DNA from: Novosphingobium hassiacum
GTDB lineage: Bacteria; Pseudomonadota; Alphaproteobacteria; Sphingomonadales; Sphingomonadaceae
Length of the DNA stretch: 64,000 bases
Direction: 5' to 3'
Assembly: GCF_014196055.1 (NCBI RefSeq)
Contig: NZ_JACICY010000005.1
Span: forward strand, 1-64,000
This document shows, in pieces, positions 1 to 8,197 of this stretch; positions within the stretch are counted from its first letter, which is position 1, and every line of letters begins with the position of its first letter. A model generated the notes under the pieces. The model did no database searches. It was not told the origin of the DNA and worked only from the letters and a program-made list of their open reading frames with translations. Position numbers and translations under genes: made by a program.

Positions 1-100
1 TCTGCCAAAGTAGATGGGGTGGTTGCCGTCCGCCCCGAACGGCATCGCAATGTGCCAAGATGGCAGCATCAACAGCCACTGGATGGAAAGGACGGCAACC

Positions 101-1132
101 GTGACGAAGACTATCATGATCGGCGTGGATTTGGCGAAAAATGTCATCCAACTGCACGCTGCAAGAATGACTGGCGAGGTCGAGTATCGCAAGCAGCTGT
201 CGCGCGAAAAGTTCCGCCGGTTCATGGCCGAGCAACCACCCGCACTGGTGGTGATGGAAGCTTGCGGCAGCGCAAATTACTGGGCACGTGAACTCAGTCG
301 CGTTGGTCATACTGTAAAGCTGATCGCGCCGCATTATGTTCGCCCGTTCGTCAAAAGGCAGAAGAACGATGCCGCGGATGCCGAGGCCATTGTCATCGCC
401 GCGCAGCGGCCGGAAATGCGCTTCGTCGCTGCCAAGTCAGAAGACCAACAAGGCCGGGCAATGCTGTTTCGTACCCGAACCCGGCTCGTCCATCAGCGTA
501 CTGAGTTGATCAACATGCTCCGCGCCTTCCTTTACGAATTCGGTCATGCAGTTCCCCAAGGGGTTCAGCAATGTCAGCGGATTGAAGCGATCGTCGAGGA
601 GGTTAACAGCGACCTTCCGGAAATCGTTCGCTCGGAATGCCTTGAAATCCTCGATCAAATTACCGGGATGACGGCGCGGATCAAACGAAGCGACGAGCGG
701 ATCAGAGCCTTGGCGGCTCAAACCGACACCGCACGCCGGTTGCAGACGATGCCCGGTGTCGGCCCTATGACAGCTTTTGCTGTCGACGCCTTCGCTCCGC
801 CAATGGAAAGCTTCAAGTCCGGCCGCGATTTTGCAGCCTGGCTGGGATTGGTGCCTCGTCAGCATTCAAGCGGTGGCAAGGCCCGCCATGGGCGCATTTC
901 GAAAGCAGGGCAGGCTGATATTCGCCGCCTCCTGATAATTGGCGCAATGTCCCGACTGAACTGGATGGGTCGGAAATCTATCATAGCAGGCTCCTGGCTC
1001 GCGAACCTGAGTGCACGCAAACCGCGGATGTTGGTCGCGATTGCCTTGGCCAACAAGATGGCGCGGGCGATCTGGGCCATGCTCACCAGACAGGAGAACT
1101 TCCGGGATTCGATGGCAGCAACCGTGGCTTGA
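101..1132 (+). CDS. IS110-family DEDD transposase
   Basis: A DEDD-type recombinase of 343 residues, the usual size for the family, that moves the surrounding IS. The N-terminal RuvC-like domain shows Asp10 (GVDLAKN), Glu53 (VMEACGS), Asp90 and Asp93 (KNDAADAEAI). The C-terminal Transposase_20 domain contains the serine motif RQHSSGGKARHGRISKAG (Ser256/257). The GTG at 101 is chosen because it follows GGAAAGGA and places the start a few residues before the first catalytic Asp. The reading frame is open back to 14, but that upstream part looks like IS end sequence rather than protein. The frame is intact with all catalytic residues, so the enzyme is probably active. Confidence 0.93.
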   Translation: MTKTIMIGVDLAKNVIQLHAARMTGEVEYRKQLSREKFRRFMAEQPPALVVMEACGSANYWARELSRVGHTVKLIAPHYVRPFVKRQKNDAADAEAIVIAAQRPEMRFVAAKSEDQQGRAMLFRTRTRLVHQRTELINMLRAFLYEFGHAVPQGVQQCQRIEAIVEEVNSDLPEIVRSECLEILDQITGMTARIKRSDERIRALAAQTDTARRLQTMPGVGPMTAFAVDAFAPPMESFKSGRDFAAWLGLVPRQHSSGGKARHGRISKAGQADIRRLLIIGAMSRLNWMGRKSIIAGSWLANLSARKPRMLVAIALANKMARAIWAMLTRQENFRDSMAATVA

Positions 1133-1380
1133 TCAAACCGCGATAGGCTGACGTCGGTGAAGGGGAGCAGGAAGGCAATGATTTGAATGGGAAAAGGATC
1201 GAACAGATCGGATCAGGAAAACCAGCCCTAGCACGTGAGCTTCCATGCTCGGAAAGTAGTTTTGGACCTGATCCGCGGATCACCATACCGGCCAGCGGTC
1301 TCTGAAACGCCGCATACGAAGGCCTGACAGAAGACCGCACTCGATCATTTACTCATTCAAGCCGAAAGCCTCTTGCGCAA
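1133..1380 (+). ncRNA. Candidate bridge/seek RNA region of the IS
   Basis: This 248-bp stretch lies between the transposase stop and the right inverted repeat and has no credible gene. IS1111-type elements are known to encode a structured guide RNA in this position that pairs with donor and target DNA. The stretch contains short palindromes such as GATCCGCGGATC near 1270. The call rests on position and family knowledge; the RNA boundaries and guide loops were not worked out. Confidence 0.4.
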
Positions 1381-1450
1381 CGGACGGCAACCACAGAAGT
1401 GCTAGATGGCTAGCTATATGATGGCTTCATCTTGCAAAAGGACTCCAATC

Positions 1451-1876
1451 ATGAGCGCACTGTATTCTACCAAGGTCACTGCCACCGGCGGGCGTAGCGG
1501 ACGCATCGCCAGCGACGACGGACTGCTGGAACTCGATCTCGCCGTACCTGCCGCGCTGGGTGGCAAGGGCGGCGCGACCAATCCCGAACAGCTGTTTGCG
1601 GCAGGCTATGCCGCCTGTTTCGGCAATGCGGTGATTCATGTCACCCGCACTACCCATAAGATCGCTGATGATGACGTTACAGTAGTCGGCACCGTCTCGA
1701 TGGCCCCGAATGCCGATGGCGGTTTTGCCCTGTCGGTTGCACTCGATGTCGCGATTGCCGGTGTCGATCAGGATACGGCGGAAACGATCGTTGCGCAGGC
1801 ACACAAGGTCTGCCCCTATTCCAACGCGGTGCGCGGAAATATCGATGTCGAACTCTCGGTCCGAGCCGAGGCTTAA
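1451..1876 (+). CDS. ohr: Organic hydroperoxide resistance protein Ohr
   Basis: A thiol-dependent peroxidase of the Ohr/OsmC fold that reduces organic hydroperoxides in the cytoplasm, using lipoylated partners in known members. At 141 residues it is normal length. Both family signatures are present: NPEQLFAAGYAACF with the peroxidatic Cys56, and CPYSNAVRGNI with the resolving Cys121. The ATG at 1451 is preceded by AAAGGA; an in-frame extension back to 1406 adds residues the family does not have. ohrR follows after 10 bp in the same direction, the classic ohr-ohrR arrangement. The upstream region is only about 56 bp before the IS110 right end, so its promoter may be altered or supplied by the IS. 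Confidence 0.95.
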   Translation: MSALYSTKVTATGGRSGRIASDDGLLELDLAVPAALGGKGGATNPEQLFAAGYAACFGNAVIHVTRTTHKIADDDVTVVGTVSMAPNADGGFALSVALDVAIAGVDQDTAETIVAQAHKVCPYSNAVRGNIDVELSVRAEA

Positions 1877-1886
1877 GGGCGCGCCC

Positions 1887-2378
1887 ATGACGACGGAACG
1901 CCATCCGTCGAAGCAGGAGGGGGACGAATTGCTGCGCCTCGATCGCCAGCTGTGCTTCCCCCTATATGCAGCGACCAATCTGATCCAGCGGCTGTACAGG
2001 CCGTTGCTGGCACCGTTGGGCCTGACCTATTCGCAATATCTGGTGATGCTGGTACTTTGGGAGCGCGAGCCGGTGACGGTGGGCGACTTGCAGGCGTGCC
2101 TGCACCTCGATGTCGGCACGCTCAGCCCAATGCTGAAACGCATGGAGCGTGCCGGGCTGGTCGCGCGCATGCGCGATCCGCAGGACGAACGCCGTGTGCT
2201 GGTCACCCCGACTTCCGAGGGCCGGGCGCTGAAGTCTGCAGCGCAGGAGATACCGGGCACGCTCGCGAAGAAGGTCGGGATCGAGGAAGACCGGATCGTC
2301 GCCCTGCACGAACTGACCCACGCACTTGTCGGCCAGCTGGGCGAAGCGGCGGAACGGGACAGCCATCCCGCCGCCTGA
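1887..2378 (+). CDS. ohrR: MarR-family peroxide-sensing repressor OhrR
   Basis: A winged-helix dimeric repressor of 163 residues that senses organic hydroperoxides and controls ohr. The sensing cysteine is present as Cys23 in DRQLCFPLYAA, followed by the family hallmark LTYSQYLVMLVLWE and the DNA-binding region around residues 60-100 (LHLDVGTLSPMLKRMERAGL), with the wing DPQDERRVLVTPT. The ATG at 1887 is 10 bp after the ohr stop. Known OhrR proteins bind inverted repeats at the ohr promoter; no convincing copy was seen in the short space between the IS and ohr. Either the operator has diverged or control is disturbed by the insertion. Confidence 0.93.
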   Translation: MTTERHPSKQEGDELLRLDRQLCFPLYAATNLIQRLYRPLLAPLGLTYSQYLVMLVLWEREPVTVGDLQACLHLDVGTLSPMLKRMERAGLVARMRDPQDERRVLVTPTSEGRALKSAAQEIPGTLAKKVGIEEDRIVALHELTHALVGQLGEAAERDSHPAA

Positions 2379-2418
2379 TCATTTCGCGCGCGCCTGCAAT
2401 TTTGAAGAGGGTTTCCGC

Positions 2419-3051
2419 ATGATCATCGTCCATCATCTTGAAACATCGCGTTCCACGCGCATTCTCTGGCTGCTTGAAGAGCTGGGGATCGAATACGAGC
2501 TGCACCGCCATGCGCGGGTCAATGGGCGAGCGCCTGAAAATCTCAAGCATATCCATCCGCTCGGCAAGGCACCCTTCATCGTCGATGGCGATCTGGTGCT
2601 AGCGGAATCGAGTGCGATCCTGCGCTATGTCGACGCGCGCTATGGTAATGGGCGGCATTCCCCCCAGGCAGGCACTGCCGAAGGTGCGATGCATGACCAG
2701 TGGCTCGATCTGGCCGAAGGGTCCGCCAGCTTCCCGCTGCTGCTGCCATTGCTGGGCCGGATGATGGGCGGGCTGCCCGATGCGATGGCGCAATTCGCTG
2801 CGGCGCGGGGCAAAGACGTGCTTACCTATATCGCCGAGGGCGTGGGCAAAGGCTCATTCCTGATGGGCGAGCAGCTGACCCTGGCCGACATGCAGATGGT
2901 CTATACGCTTGAAATGGCCAATATGGGCGGGGCGCTCGATAGCTATCCGGCGCTGCAGTCCTATCGGGACCGGCTGCACCGGCAAGCCGGGCTGAAAAAG
3001 GCGATCGAGGTCGGCGGTCCGCTCGTTCCGTCTAGCTGGGCGCGCCTTTGA
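2419..3051 (+). CDS. Glutathione S-transferase family protein
   Basis: A cytosolic-type GST of 210 residues. The thioredoxin-like N-terminal domain is visible as LETSRSTRILWLLEELGIEY, the glutathione-binding turn as LGKAPFIVDGD and LAESSAILRY (residues about 52-75), then the all-helical C-terminal domain with the N-capping motif ADMQMVY. The serine-rich first loop suggests a Ser-type catalytic site. The start at 2419 follows GAAGAGGG. It lies 40 bp after ohrR in the same direction and probably belongs to the same peroxide-response transcript, where it could detoxify secondary oxidation products. The substrate cannot be read from the sequence. Confidence 0.88.
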   Translation: MIIVHHLETSRSTRILWLLEELGIEYELHRHARVNGRAPENLKHIHPLGKAPFIVDGDLVLAESSAILRYVDARYGNGRHSPQAGTAEGAMHDQWLDLAEGSASFPLLLPLLGRMMGGLPDAMAQFAAARGKDVLTYIAEGVGKGSFLMGEQLTLADMQMVYTLEMANMGGALDSYPALQSYRDRLHRQAGLKKAIEVGGPLVPSSWARL

Positions 3052-3149
3052 ATGCCCGGCAAGCCGCGCCACCGGGTTCAAGCGTGATCCGAGGGATAGA
3101 ATGGTCGCGCACTCGAGGCGAGGCGTACCCGGCCTTGCATCCGAAACAA

Positions 3150-3171
3150 TAATTAATCACTTGATTAATTA
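3150..3171. promoter_or_regulatory. Operator-like palindrome before tetR
   Basis: Two perfect 10-bp arms, TAATTAATCA and TGATTAATTA, are separated by CT. The AT-rich palindrome stands out in GC-rich DNA, sits 51 bp upstream of the tetR start, and is the only such structure in the 171-bp gap after the GST gene. Size and placement fit a dimeric TetR repressor controlling its own gene and the efflux genes that follow. Confidence 0.75.
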
Positions 3172-3222
3172 GTCCGCGCGGCTACTTGGCGGGTTCCTCC
3201 ATGGCGCGCAGAAGGATCGATC

Positions 3223-3858
3223 ATGACACAAACCGCACGCGGACGTGGCCGGCCCCAAACGAACGAAATCGATGCGGCGAAGGCGATCATGACCAGCGCG
3301 GTTGCGATATTCGCCGACAAGGGCTTCGATGCGGCCAATCTGCGCGAGATTGCGGAGGCGGCCGGCGTCAACATGGCACTCGTGTCCTATAATTTCGGTT
3401 CGAAGCTGGGATTGTGGAAGCGGATCATCGAGGCCGTCGGCCACAGGATAGAAGAGCGACAGGCTTCGCTCGCCCAGGCCACCGGCTTTGGCGATTCAGG
3501 TGCGGCCCTTCGTGCATCGATGAGTGCATTTATCGGCTTCATGGACGCCCGGCCCGAGGTGGCGCGCTTCATGATGCGCGACATGGACCACGATCCTGAA
3601 CGGGCGCAGTGGCTCTACCAGAACGTGACGCGCCGCCTGCTCGACCATTTCCTGCCTCTCATTGAAAGGGCCCGGACGGACGGCTACACCCACGTCCCGC
3701 ACCCCGAACTGGCCCTCCTGCAATTTGCGTTCGGCACGGCTGTCGGCATCCTGCGGCGTGACCGGCTTGCCCAGAGGTCGCCCGAATTCCTCGACGACGA
3801 CAGCTTTCGCGCCGCATTGCAGGAAACGCTTGTCGAACCGTTGTTCCGCCGTGGCTGA
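3223..3858 (+). CDS. TetR/AcrR-family transcriptional regulator
   Basis: A 211-residue repressor with a helix-turn-helix at about residues 20-65 (AIFADKGFDAANLREIAEAA, then the recognition-helix region ending SYNFGSKLGLW). The C-terminal ligand domain begins with a helix bundle containing FMDARPEVARFMMRD. It is followed, with an 8-bp overlap, by an MFS-HlyD-NodT efflux operon, so it most likely senses a toxic substrate of that pump. The palindrome at 3150-3171 is its probable operator. The ligand is unknown. Translational overlap with the pump gene suggests one transcript. Confidence 0.92.
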   Translation: MTQTARGRGRPQTNEIDAAKAIMTSAVAIFADKGFDAANLREIAEAAGVNMALVSYNFGSKLGLWKRIIEAVGHRIEERQASLAQATGFGDSGAALRASMSAFIGFMDARPEVARFMMRDMDHDPERAQWLYQNVTRRLLDHFLPLIERARTDGYTHVPHPELALLQFAFGTAVGILRRDRLAQRSPEFLDDDSFRAALQETLVEPLFRRG

Positions 3859-5536
3859 CGCAGTGCGACCAGCGCACCAGGGCGGGGACTATGTGTTCAA
3901 GCCGCACGAGCGCCCTTTTCTGGCCGGGTCCCCCGCAACGCCGGATCATCCGGCGCGGCGCAAGCTGGGCTATCTGCTCATCGGGATCTATCTGGCCATC
4001 CTCGGCGGGTTCCAGAACGGGCTGCTGCTGGCCAATTTACCGGGGCTTCAGGGCCATCTGGCACTGACATCGGTCGAGGCGGGCTGGGTCACGGTCGCCT
4101 ACAACATGACCAATGCGTGCATGAGCATTTTGCTGTTCAAGCTACGCCAGCAATTCGGCATCCAGCGCTTCGTCAGGATCGCGATGGCGACGCTGCTGCT
4201 GGCCAATTTCGTTCAGCTGTTCGACGCGGGCTACCGGATCGAACTTGTCTCGCGCGGGATTTCCGGCATCGCGGCCAGCGGCCTTTCCACGCTGGGCATC
4301 TATTACCTTATGCAGGGCCTGCCGGCGAAGGCCCGGATCGCGGGCGTGCTGATCGGGCTGGGCCTGTCGCAGATCGCCTTGCCGTTGGCGCGTGCCATTT
4401 CCCCGGCTCTGATCGCGGGGGGTGACATCACCCATCTGTTCGATCTGCAATTCGCGCTGTCGCTGATGGCGTTCGGCATGGTCTTCATCCTGCCGCTTCC
4501 GCCGGGCGAAATCGAAAAGGCATTCGAAAAACTTGATCTCGTGACGTTCCCGCTGCTGGCCATCGGCATGGGCCTGCTATGCGCGTTTCTGGTGCAGGGC
4601 AGGATCCAGTGGTGGACAACGCCATGGCTGGGCTGGGCGCTGGCGGGCGCGATCCTGTTGATCGGCGCGGCTTTCCTGATCGAACACAATCGCGCCAATC
4701 CCATGCTCCACACCCGCTGGATGACCAGCAAGGACATCGTGATCTTTGCGTCGACGGGCGCGCTGATGCGCGTGTTGCTGTCGGAACAGGGCTTTGGCGC
4801 TGGCGGCCTGCTGACCACCGTCGGAATGATCAACGACCAGCTCGTCACCTATTACTGGATCATCACCGGCGCGACCTTTATCGGGCTCGTGGTGCTGATC
4901 GCACGGCTGGATACCAGCGATCTGCAACGGCCCTTGCTCGTCGCACTGGCGCTGATCGCGGTGGCCGCGTTTGTCGACACGCAGGCGGGCCTGCTGTCGC
5001 GGCCCGAAAACTTTTATTGGACGCAGGCGATGATGGCCTTTGCGGCGATCTATTTCATCGGCTCGGCAATGATGGAGGGGCTGCTGCGCGCATTGGCGCA
5101 GGGCATGCAATACATCATCAGCTTCATTGCCGTCTTCTCCCTGTCACAGACGCTCGGCGGGCTTGCAGGGGTTGCCGGGCTGGCGGCGTTCCAGACGATC
5201 CGGGCGAAGGTCCACCTGATGGACATAGGCCGGGAACTGACGCTGAGTGACCCCGCTGTAGCCCAGGCGATTCAACTTCGCGCCGCCGCGTATAATGGCA
5301 CTATCGCCGATCCGGTGCTGCGGCAGGCAAGCGGCGCGGGGCAGCTGGTGCAGCAAGCCGGGCGCGATGCGGCGATCCTGGCTTTCAATGACATGTTTTT
5401 TCTGATCGGCATCATCGCTTCCCTCGCATTCGCGGCGATCCTTGCAAAATGGATCTACAACCGCCGCCGGGGGATCAACCCGCTGGCCAAAGAGCTTGAG
5501 GCGCTGGCATCGATCATGGGCGGAGCAAAAGAATGA
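3851..5536 (+). CDS. MFS multidrug transporter (EmrB/QacA-like)
   Basis: Inner-membrane drug:H+ antiporter of 561 residues with many hydrophobic segments (for example LGYLLIGIYLAILGGF near residue 40 and LLAIGMGLLCAFLVQG near residue 235), consistent with the DHA2 group that works with HlyD-type adaptors. The start is taken as GTG 3851, which overlaps the tetR stop by 8 bp; in-frame GTGs at 3863 and 3893 are alternatives because no strong ribosome site is seen. The stop overlaps the next gene by 4 bp (ATGA). A long hydrophilic stretch near residues 455-515 is typical of the periplasmic loop before the last helix. Confidence 0.88.
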   Translation: MADAVRPAHQGGDYVFKPHERPFLAGSPATPDHPARRKLGYLLIGIYLAILGGFQNGLLLANLPGLQGHLALTSVEAGWVTVAYNMTNACMSILLFKLRQQFGIQRFVRIAMATLLLANFVQLFDAGYRIELVSRGISGIAASGLSTLGIYYLMQGLPAKARIAGVLIGLGLSQIALPLARAISPALIAGGDITHLFDLQFALSLMAFGMVFILPLPPGEIEKAFEKLDLVTFPLLAIGMGLLCAFLVQGRIQWWTTPWLGWALAGAILLIGAAFLIEHNRANPMLHTRWMTSKDIVIFASTGALMRVLLSEQGFGAGGLLTTVGMINDQLVTYYWIITGATFIGLVVLIARLDTSDLQRPLLVALALIAVAAFVDTQAGLLSRPENFYWTQAMMAFAAIYFIGSAMMEGLLRALAQGMQYIISFIAVFSLSQTLGGLAGVAGLAAFQTIRAKVHLMDIGRELTLSDPAVAQAIQLRAAAYNGTIADPVLRQASGAGQLVQQAGRDAAILAFNDMFFLIGIIASLAFAAILAKWIYNRRRGINPLAKELEALASIMGGAKE

Positions 5537-6678
5537 ACGACGACAACGCCGACCGGGAACCGACCGCGACACCCGCCGGACCTGCGGCTGAAACCGGCGC
5601 TGCCGACGCGGCGCCGACGCAGGAAAACCCGGAAGGCTGGGCGCCCGAACGATCGCGCAAAAAGACAATCTTCTTCGCGGTTGCCATCGTGCTGGGCGCG
5701 CTTGCCGCACTCTATGCCTGGCAATTGCCGCCCTTCCGGTCCGACAGCCAGACCACGGACAACGCCTATGTGCGCGGCCAGACCACGATCATCAGCCCGC
5801 AGGTTACAGGCTATGTAACCGAAGTGCTGGTGCAGGATTTCGCGCAGGTGGCCGCCGGGCAGGCGCTGGTCCGCATAGACGACCGCATTTATCGCCAGCG
5901 CGTGGCGCAAGGACAGGCCGGGATCGCCACCCAAACGGCCAGCCTGGACAATGCGGGACAAAACCGGCGTTCAAGCGAGGCGCAGGTCAGGTTACAGGAG
6001 GCGTCGGTGGCCAATGCTCGCGCCCAGCTTGCCAAGGCGCAGGCAGATATGCGCCGGGTCGATGAATTGGCCGACGAAGGTTCGGTATCCTTGCGCGAAC
6101 GCGACCAGACGCTGGCCGCGCTGCGCCAGGCGCAGGCGGGCGTGACGCAGGCGATGGCCCAGCGCGACATCGCGCGCGAACAATTGCGTTCGGTGAATGT
6201 CGGGCAGGGCGGGCTGGAAGCGCAGGTCGAGAATGCGACAGCGTCGCGCGATCTCGCACAGATCGATCTCGACAACACGATCATTCGCGCCCCGCGCGCC
6301 GGCAGGCTGAGCGAGGTTGCGGTGCGCGAAGGGCAATTGGTCTCGCCGGGTGCGCAGCTGATGTATCTTGTGCCCGAACGGCTGTGGGTGGTCGCCAATT
6401 TCAAGGAAGCGCAGACCGCCGAAATCCGCGTCGGGCAAAGCGCGACACTGGAAATCGACGCGCTGGGCGGGCTTGAGCTAACGGGCAAGGTGCAGAGCGT
6501 GTCGCCTGCCGCAGGCAGCGAGTTCAGCGTTATCAAGCCCGATACGGGCGCCGGTAATTTCGTGAAGGTTCCGCAGCGCATCGCCGTCCGCATCCGTATC
6601 GATCCGGGGCAGAGGGCGGCCCAGAGACTTGGCCCCGGCATGTCGGTGATTGCCACCGTTCATACAGGAGACCGTTGA
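5533..6678 (+). CDS. HlyD/EmrA-family periplasmic adaptor
   Basis: Membrane fusion protein of 381 residues that bridges the MFS pump and the outer-membrane channel. It has a cytoplasmic N-terminus rich in Ala/Pro/Thr, one membrane anchor at about residues 45-65 (TIFFAVAIVLGALAALYAW), a biotinyl-lipoyl domain (NAYVRGQTTIISPQVTGYV) and a long alpha-helical hairpin rich in Ala, Gln and Arg (about 125-235). The second lipoyl half (IDLDNTIIRAPRAGRL) and a beta-barrel end follow. Coupled by 4-bp overlap to the pump and by 1 bp to the channel gene, so the three are made together. Confidence 0.93.
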   Translation: MNDDNADREPTATPAGPAAETGAADAAPTQENPEGWAPERSRKKTIFFAVAIVLGALAALYAWQLPPFRSDSQTTDNAYVRGQTTIISPQVTGYVTEVLVQDFAQVAAGQALVRIDDRIYRQRVAQGQAGIATQTASLDNAGQNRRSSEAQVRLQEASVANARAQLAKAQADMRRVDELADEGSVSLRERDQTLAALRQAQAGVTQAMAQRDIAREQLRSVNVGQGGLEAQVENATASRDLAQIDLDNTIIRAPRAGRLSEVAVREGQLVSPGAQLMYLVPERLWVVANFKEAQTAEIRVGQSATLEIDALGGLELTGKVQSVSPAAGSEFSVIKPDTGAGNFVKVPQRIAVRIRIDPGQRAAQRLGPGMSVIATVHTGDR

Positions 6679-8048
6679 TGCGCCGGATCGGTCTCCCCCT
6701 GCTGAGCCTGAGCCTGTTGGTCGGGTGCGCACCGGCCCTTGCGCCGATACCTGCTGCCAGCACGGTGGCGCCGCCGATGGCATGGCGCACTTCGCTTGAG
6801 GGGCGGGCCGAGATCGAGCCGCAATGGTGGAACGCATTTGGCGACCCGGCCCTTGCATGGATCGTGGCGGCGGCACGGGCGAACAATCCCGACATCGCAA
6901 TCGCATCCGCGCGGGTGCGAGAAGCGCGCGGGCAGGAACGCGCATCGCGCAGCCTGCTGGTGCCCACGCTCGATGGCTCGACCGGGGTGAGCGAGGCGCG
7001 CAGCCTGAACGCCTTTGGCACCGCCTCGCGTTCGCTTGGCGTGCAGCCGGTGTTCCAGGCCGCGTATGAGGTGGATCTGTTCGGCCGCAACCGCGCGCAG
7101 GTCGATGCCGCCAGCGCCAATACCGCGGCGACACAGGCCGCGCGCGAAGCTGCCGCCCTTGCAGTGACGGCGACCGCCGTTTCGGGCTATATCACCCTGC
7201 TGACGCTGGACCGCCGGCTCGAAACCTTGCGCGAAACGCTGGGGGCGCGGGCCGAGGCGCTTAAGATCGCGCGCGATCGCGCCGAAGTCGGCTATACCTC
7301 GCAGCTTGAACTGCGGCAGGCACAGGCCGAATATCGCGCGGCGCAGCAACAGATCCCTGCCGTCGAGGCCTCCATCGCAAGGCAGGAAAATGCCTTGTCG
7401 CAGCTGATCGGCGAAACCCCGCGTGCCCTCGCGCGGGGCGGAAATTTTGCAGGGCTGCAAACCCCTGCCATCCCTGCCGTGTTTCCCAGCGAATTGACCC
7501 GGCGCAGGCCCGATATCGCGCAGGCGGAATTCAATCTTGCGGCCAGCGATGCCCGCATGCGCGCCGCGCGGGCCCAATTTCTCCCCCAGCTGCGCCTTGC
7601 CGCCTCTGCTGGTGCGGTGCTGTCGTCCCAGCTGGACGATCCGGTCGGTATATGGTCGCTTGGCGGCAGCATTCTTGCGCCCTTCTTTAGCGGCGGAAGG
7701 CTGGAAGGACAGTTCGACGCCGCTACTGCGCAGCGCGATCAGGCCGCCTTTGCCTATCAGCGAACGGTGCTGACGGCATTCCGCGAAGTAGAGGATCAAC
7801 TGGTCTTGATCGACCGCCTTGGGGAACAGGAACGCGCGCTTGTGGCCCAGCGCGAAGCGGTCGCCGATGCACTTCGCCATGCGACCAATCGCTATCGCGC
7901 GGGCTATTCGCCCTATCTGGAGCAGATCGACGCACAGCGTGCGTTACTCTCGGTGGAGCTCGCGATCCTGCAGGTGCGCAGCGATCGCCTGACGGCCCAT
8001 GTCGCATTATACCAGGCCCTTGGCGGCGCTCCGGAAAGCGAAGCTTGA
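6678..8048 (+). CDS. NodT-family outer-membrane efflux lipoprotein
   Basis: TolC-like outer-membrane channel of 456 residues. A lipoprotein signal peptide ends in the lipobox LLVGC (Cys16 or so), after which the family start APIPAASTVAPPMAWRT and the motif WWNAFGDPALAWIVAAA appear. Two OEP repeats follow, with coiled helices such as ARVREARGQERASRS and RHATNRYRAGYSPYLEQ. The ATG at 6678 overlaps the adaptor stop (TGATG) and is preceded by CAGGAG. It completes the tripartite pump with the two genes before it. Nothing is missing or truncated. Confidence 0.93.
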   Translation: MRRIGLPLLSLSLLVGCAPALAPIPAASTVAPPMAWRTSLEGRAEIEPQWWNAFGDPALAWIVAAARANNPDIAIASARVREARGQERASRSLLVPTLDGSTGVSEARSLNAFGTASRSLGVQPVFQAAYEVDLFGRNRAQVDAASANTAATQAAREAAALAVTATAVSGYITLLTLDRRLETLRETLGARAEALKIARDRAEVGYTSQLELRQAQAEYRAAQQQIPAVEASIARQENALSQLIGETPRALARGGNFAGLQTPAIPAVFPSELTRRRPDIAQAEFNLAASDARMRAARAQFLPQLRLAASAGAVLSSQLDDPVGIWSLGGSILAPFFSGGRLEGQFDAATAQRDQAAFAYQRTVLTAFREVEDQLVLIDRLGEQERALVAQREAVADALRHATNRYRAGYSPYLEQIDAQRALLSVELAILQVRSDRLTAHVALYQALGGAPESEA

Positions 8049-8197
8049 CATGGTTTGGGATGGTCGGGTCCGAAAACCACCCGGCTCCGGGCGCAAAGCT
8101 GCCGTACTCAATGCAGCGCGGACGATCGTCAATTTGAGCGCAGGTTACCACCAAGGGATGAACGAAGGTTCCTTGTGGGGAAGCTGCGCCCATTCCA

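Larger units (their letters stand above)
19..1394 (+). mobile_element. IS110-family (IS1111-like) insertion sequence
   Basis: A transposase gene is flanked by a 14-bp perfect inverted repeat, GTGGTTGCCGTCCG at 19-32 and its complement at 1381-1394. The core GGACGGCAACC occurs a third time at 90-100, directly before the transposase start, so the left end can fold on itself. Subterminal inverted repeats and a long non-coding stretch after the transposase (about 250 bp) are typical of the IS1111 branch of IS110. In that branch the true ends lie a few bases outside the repeats, so the exact tips are not defined here; the left tip is within about 20 bp of the window edge. The right end stops about 56 bp before ohr and so forms part of its upstream region. 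Confidence 0.85.
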
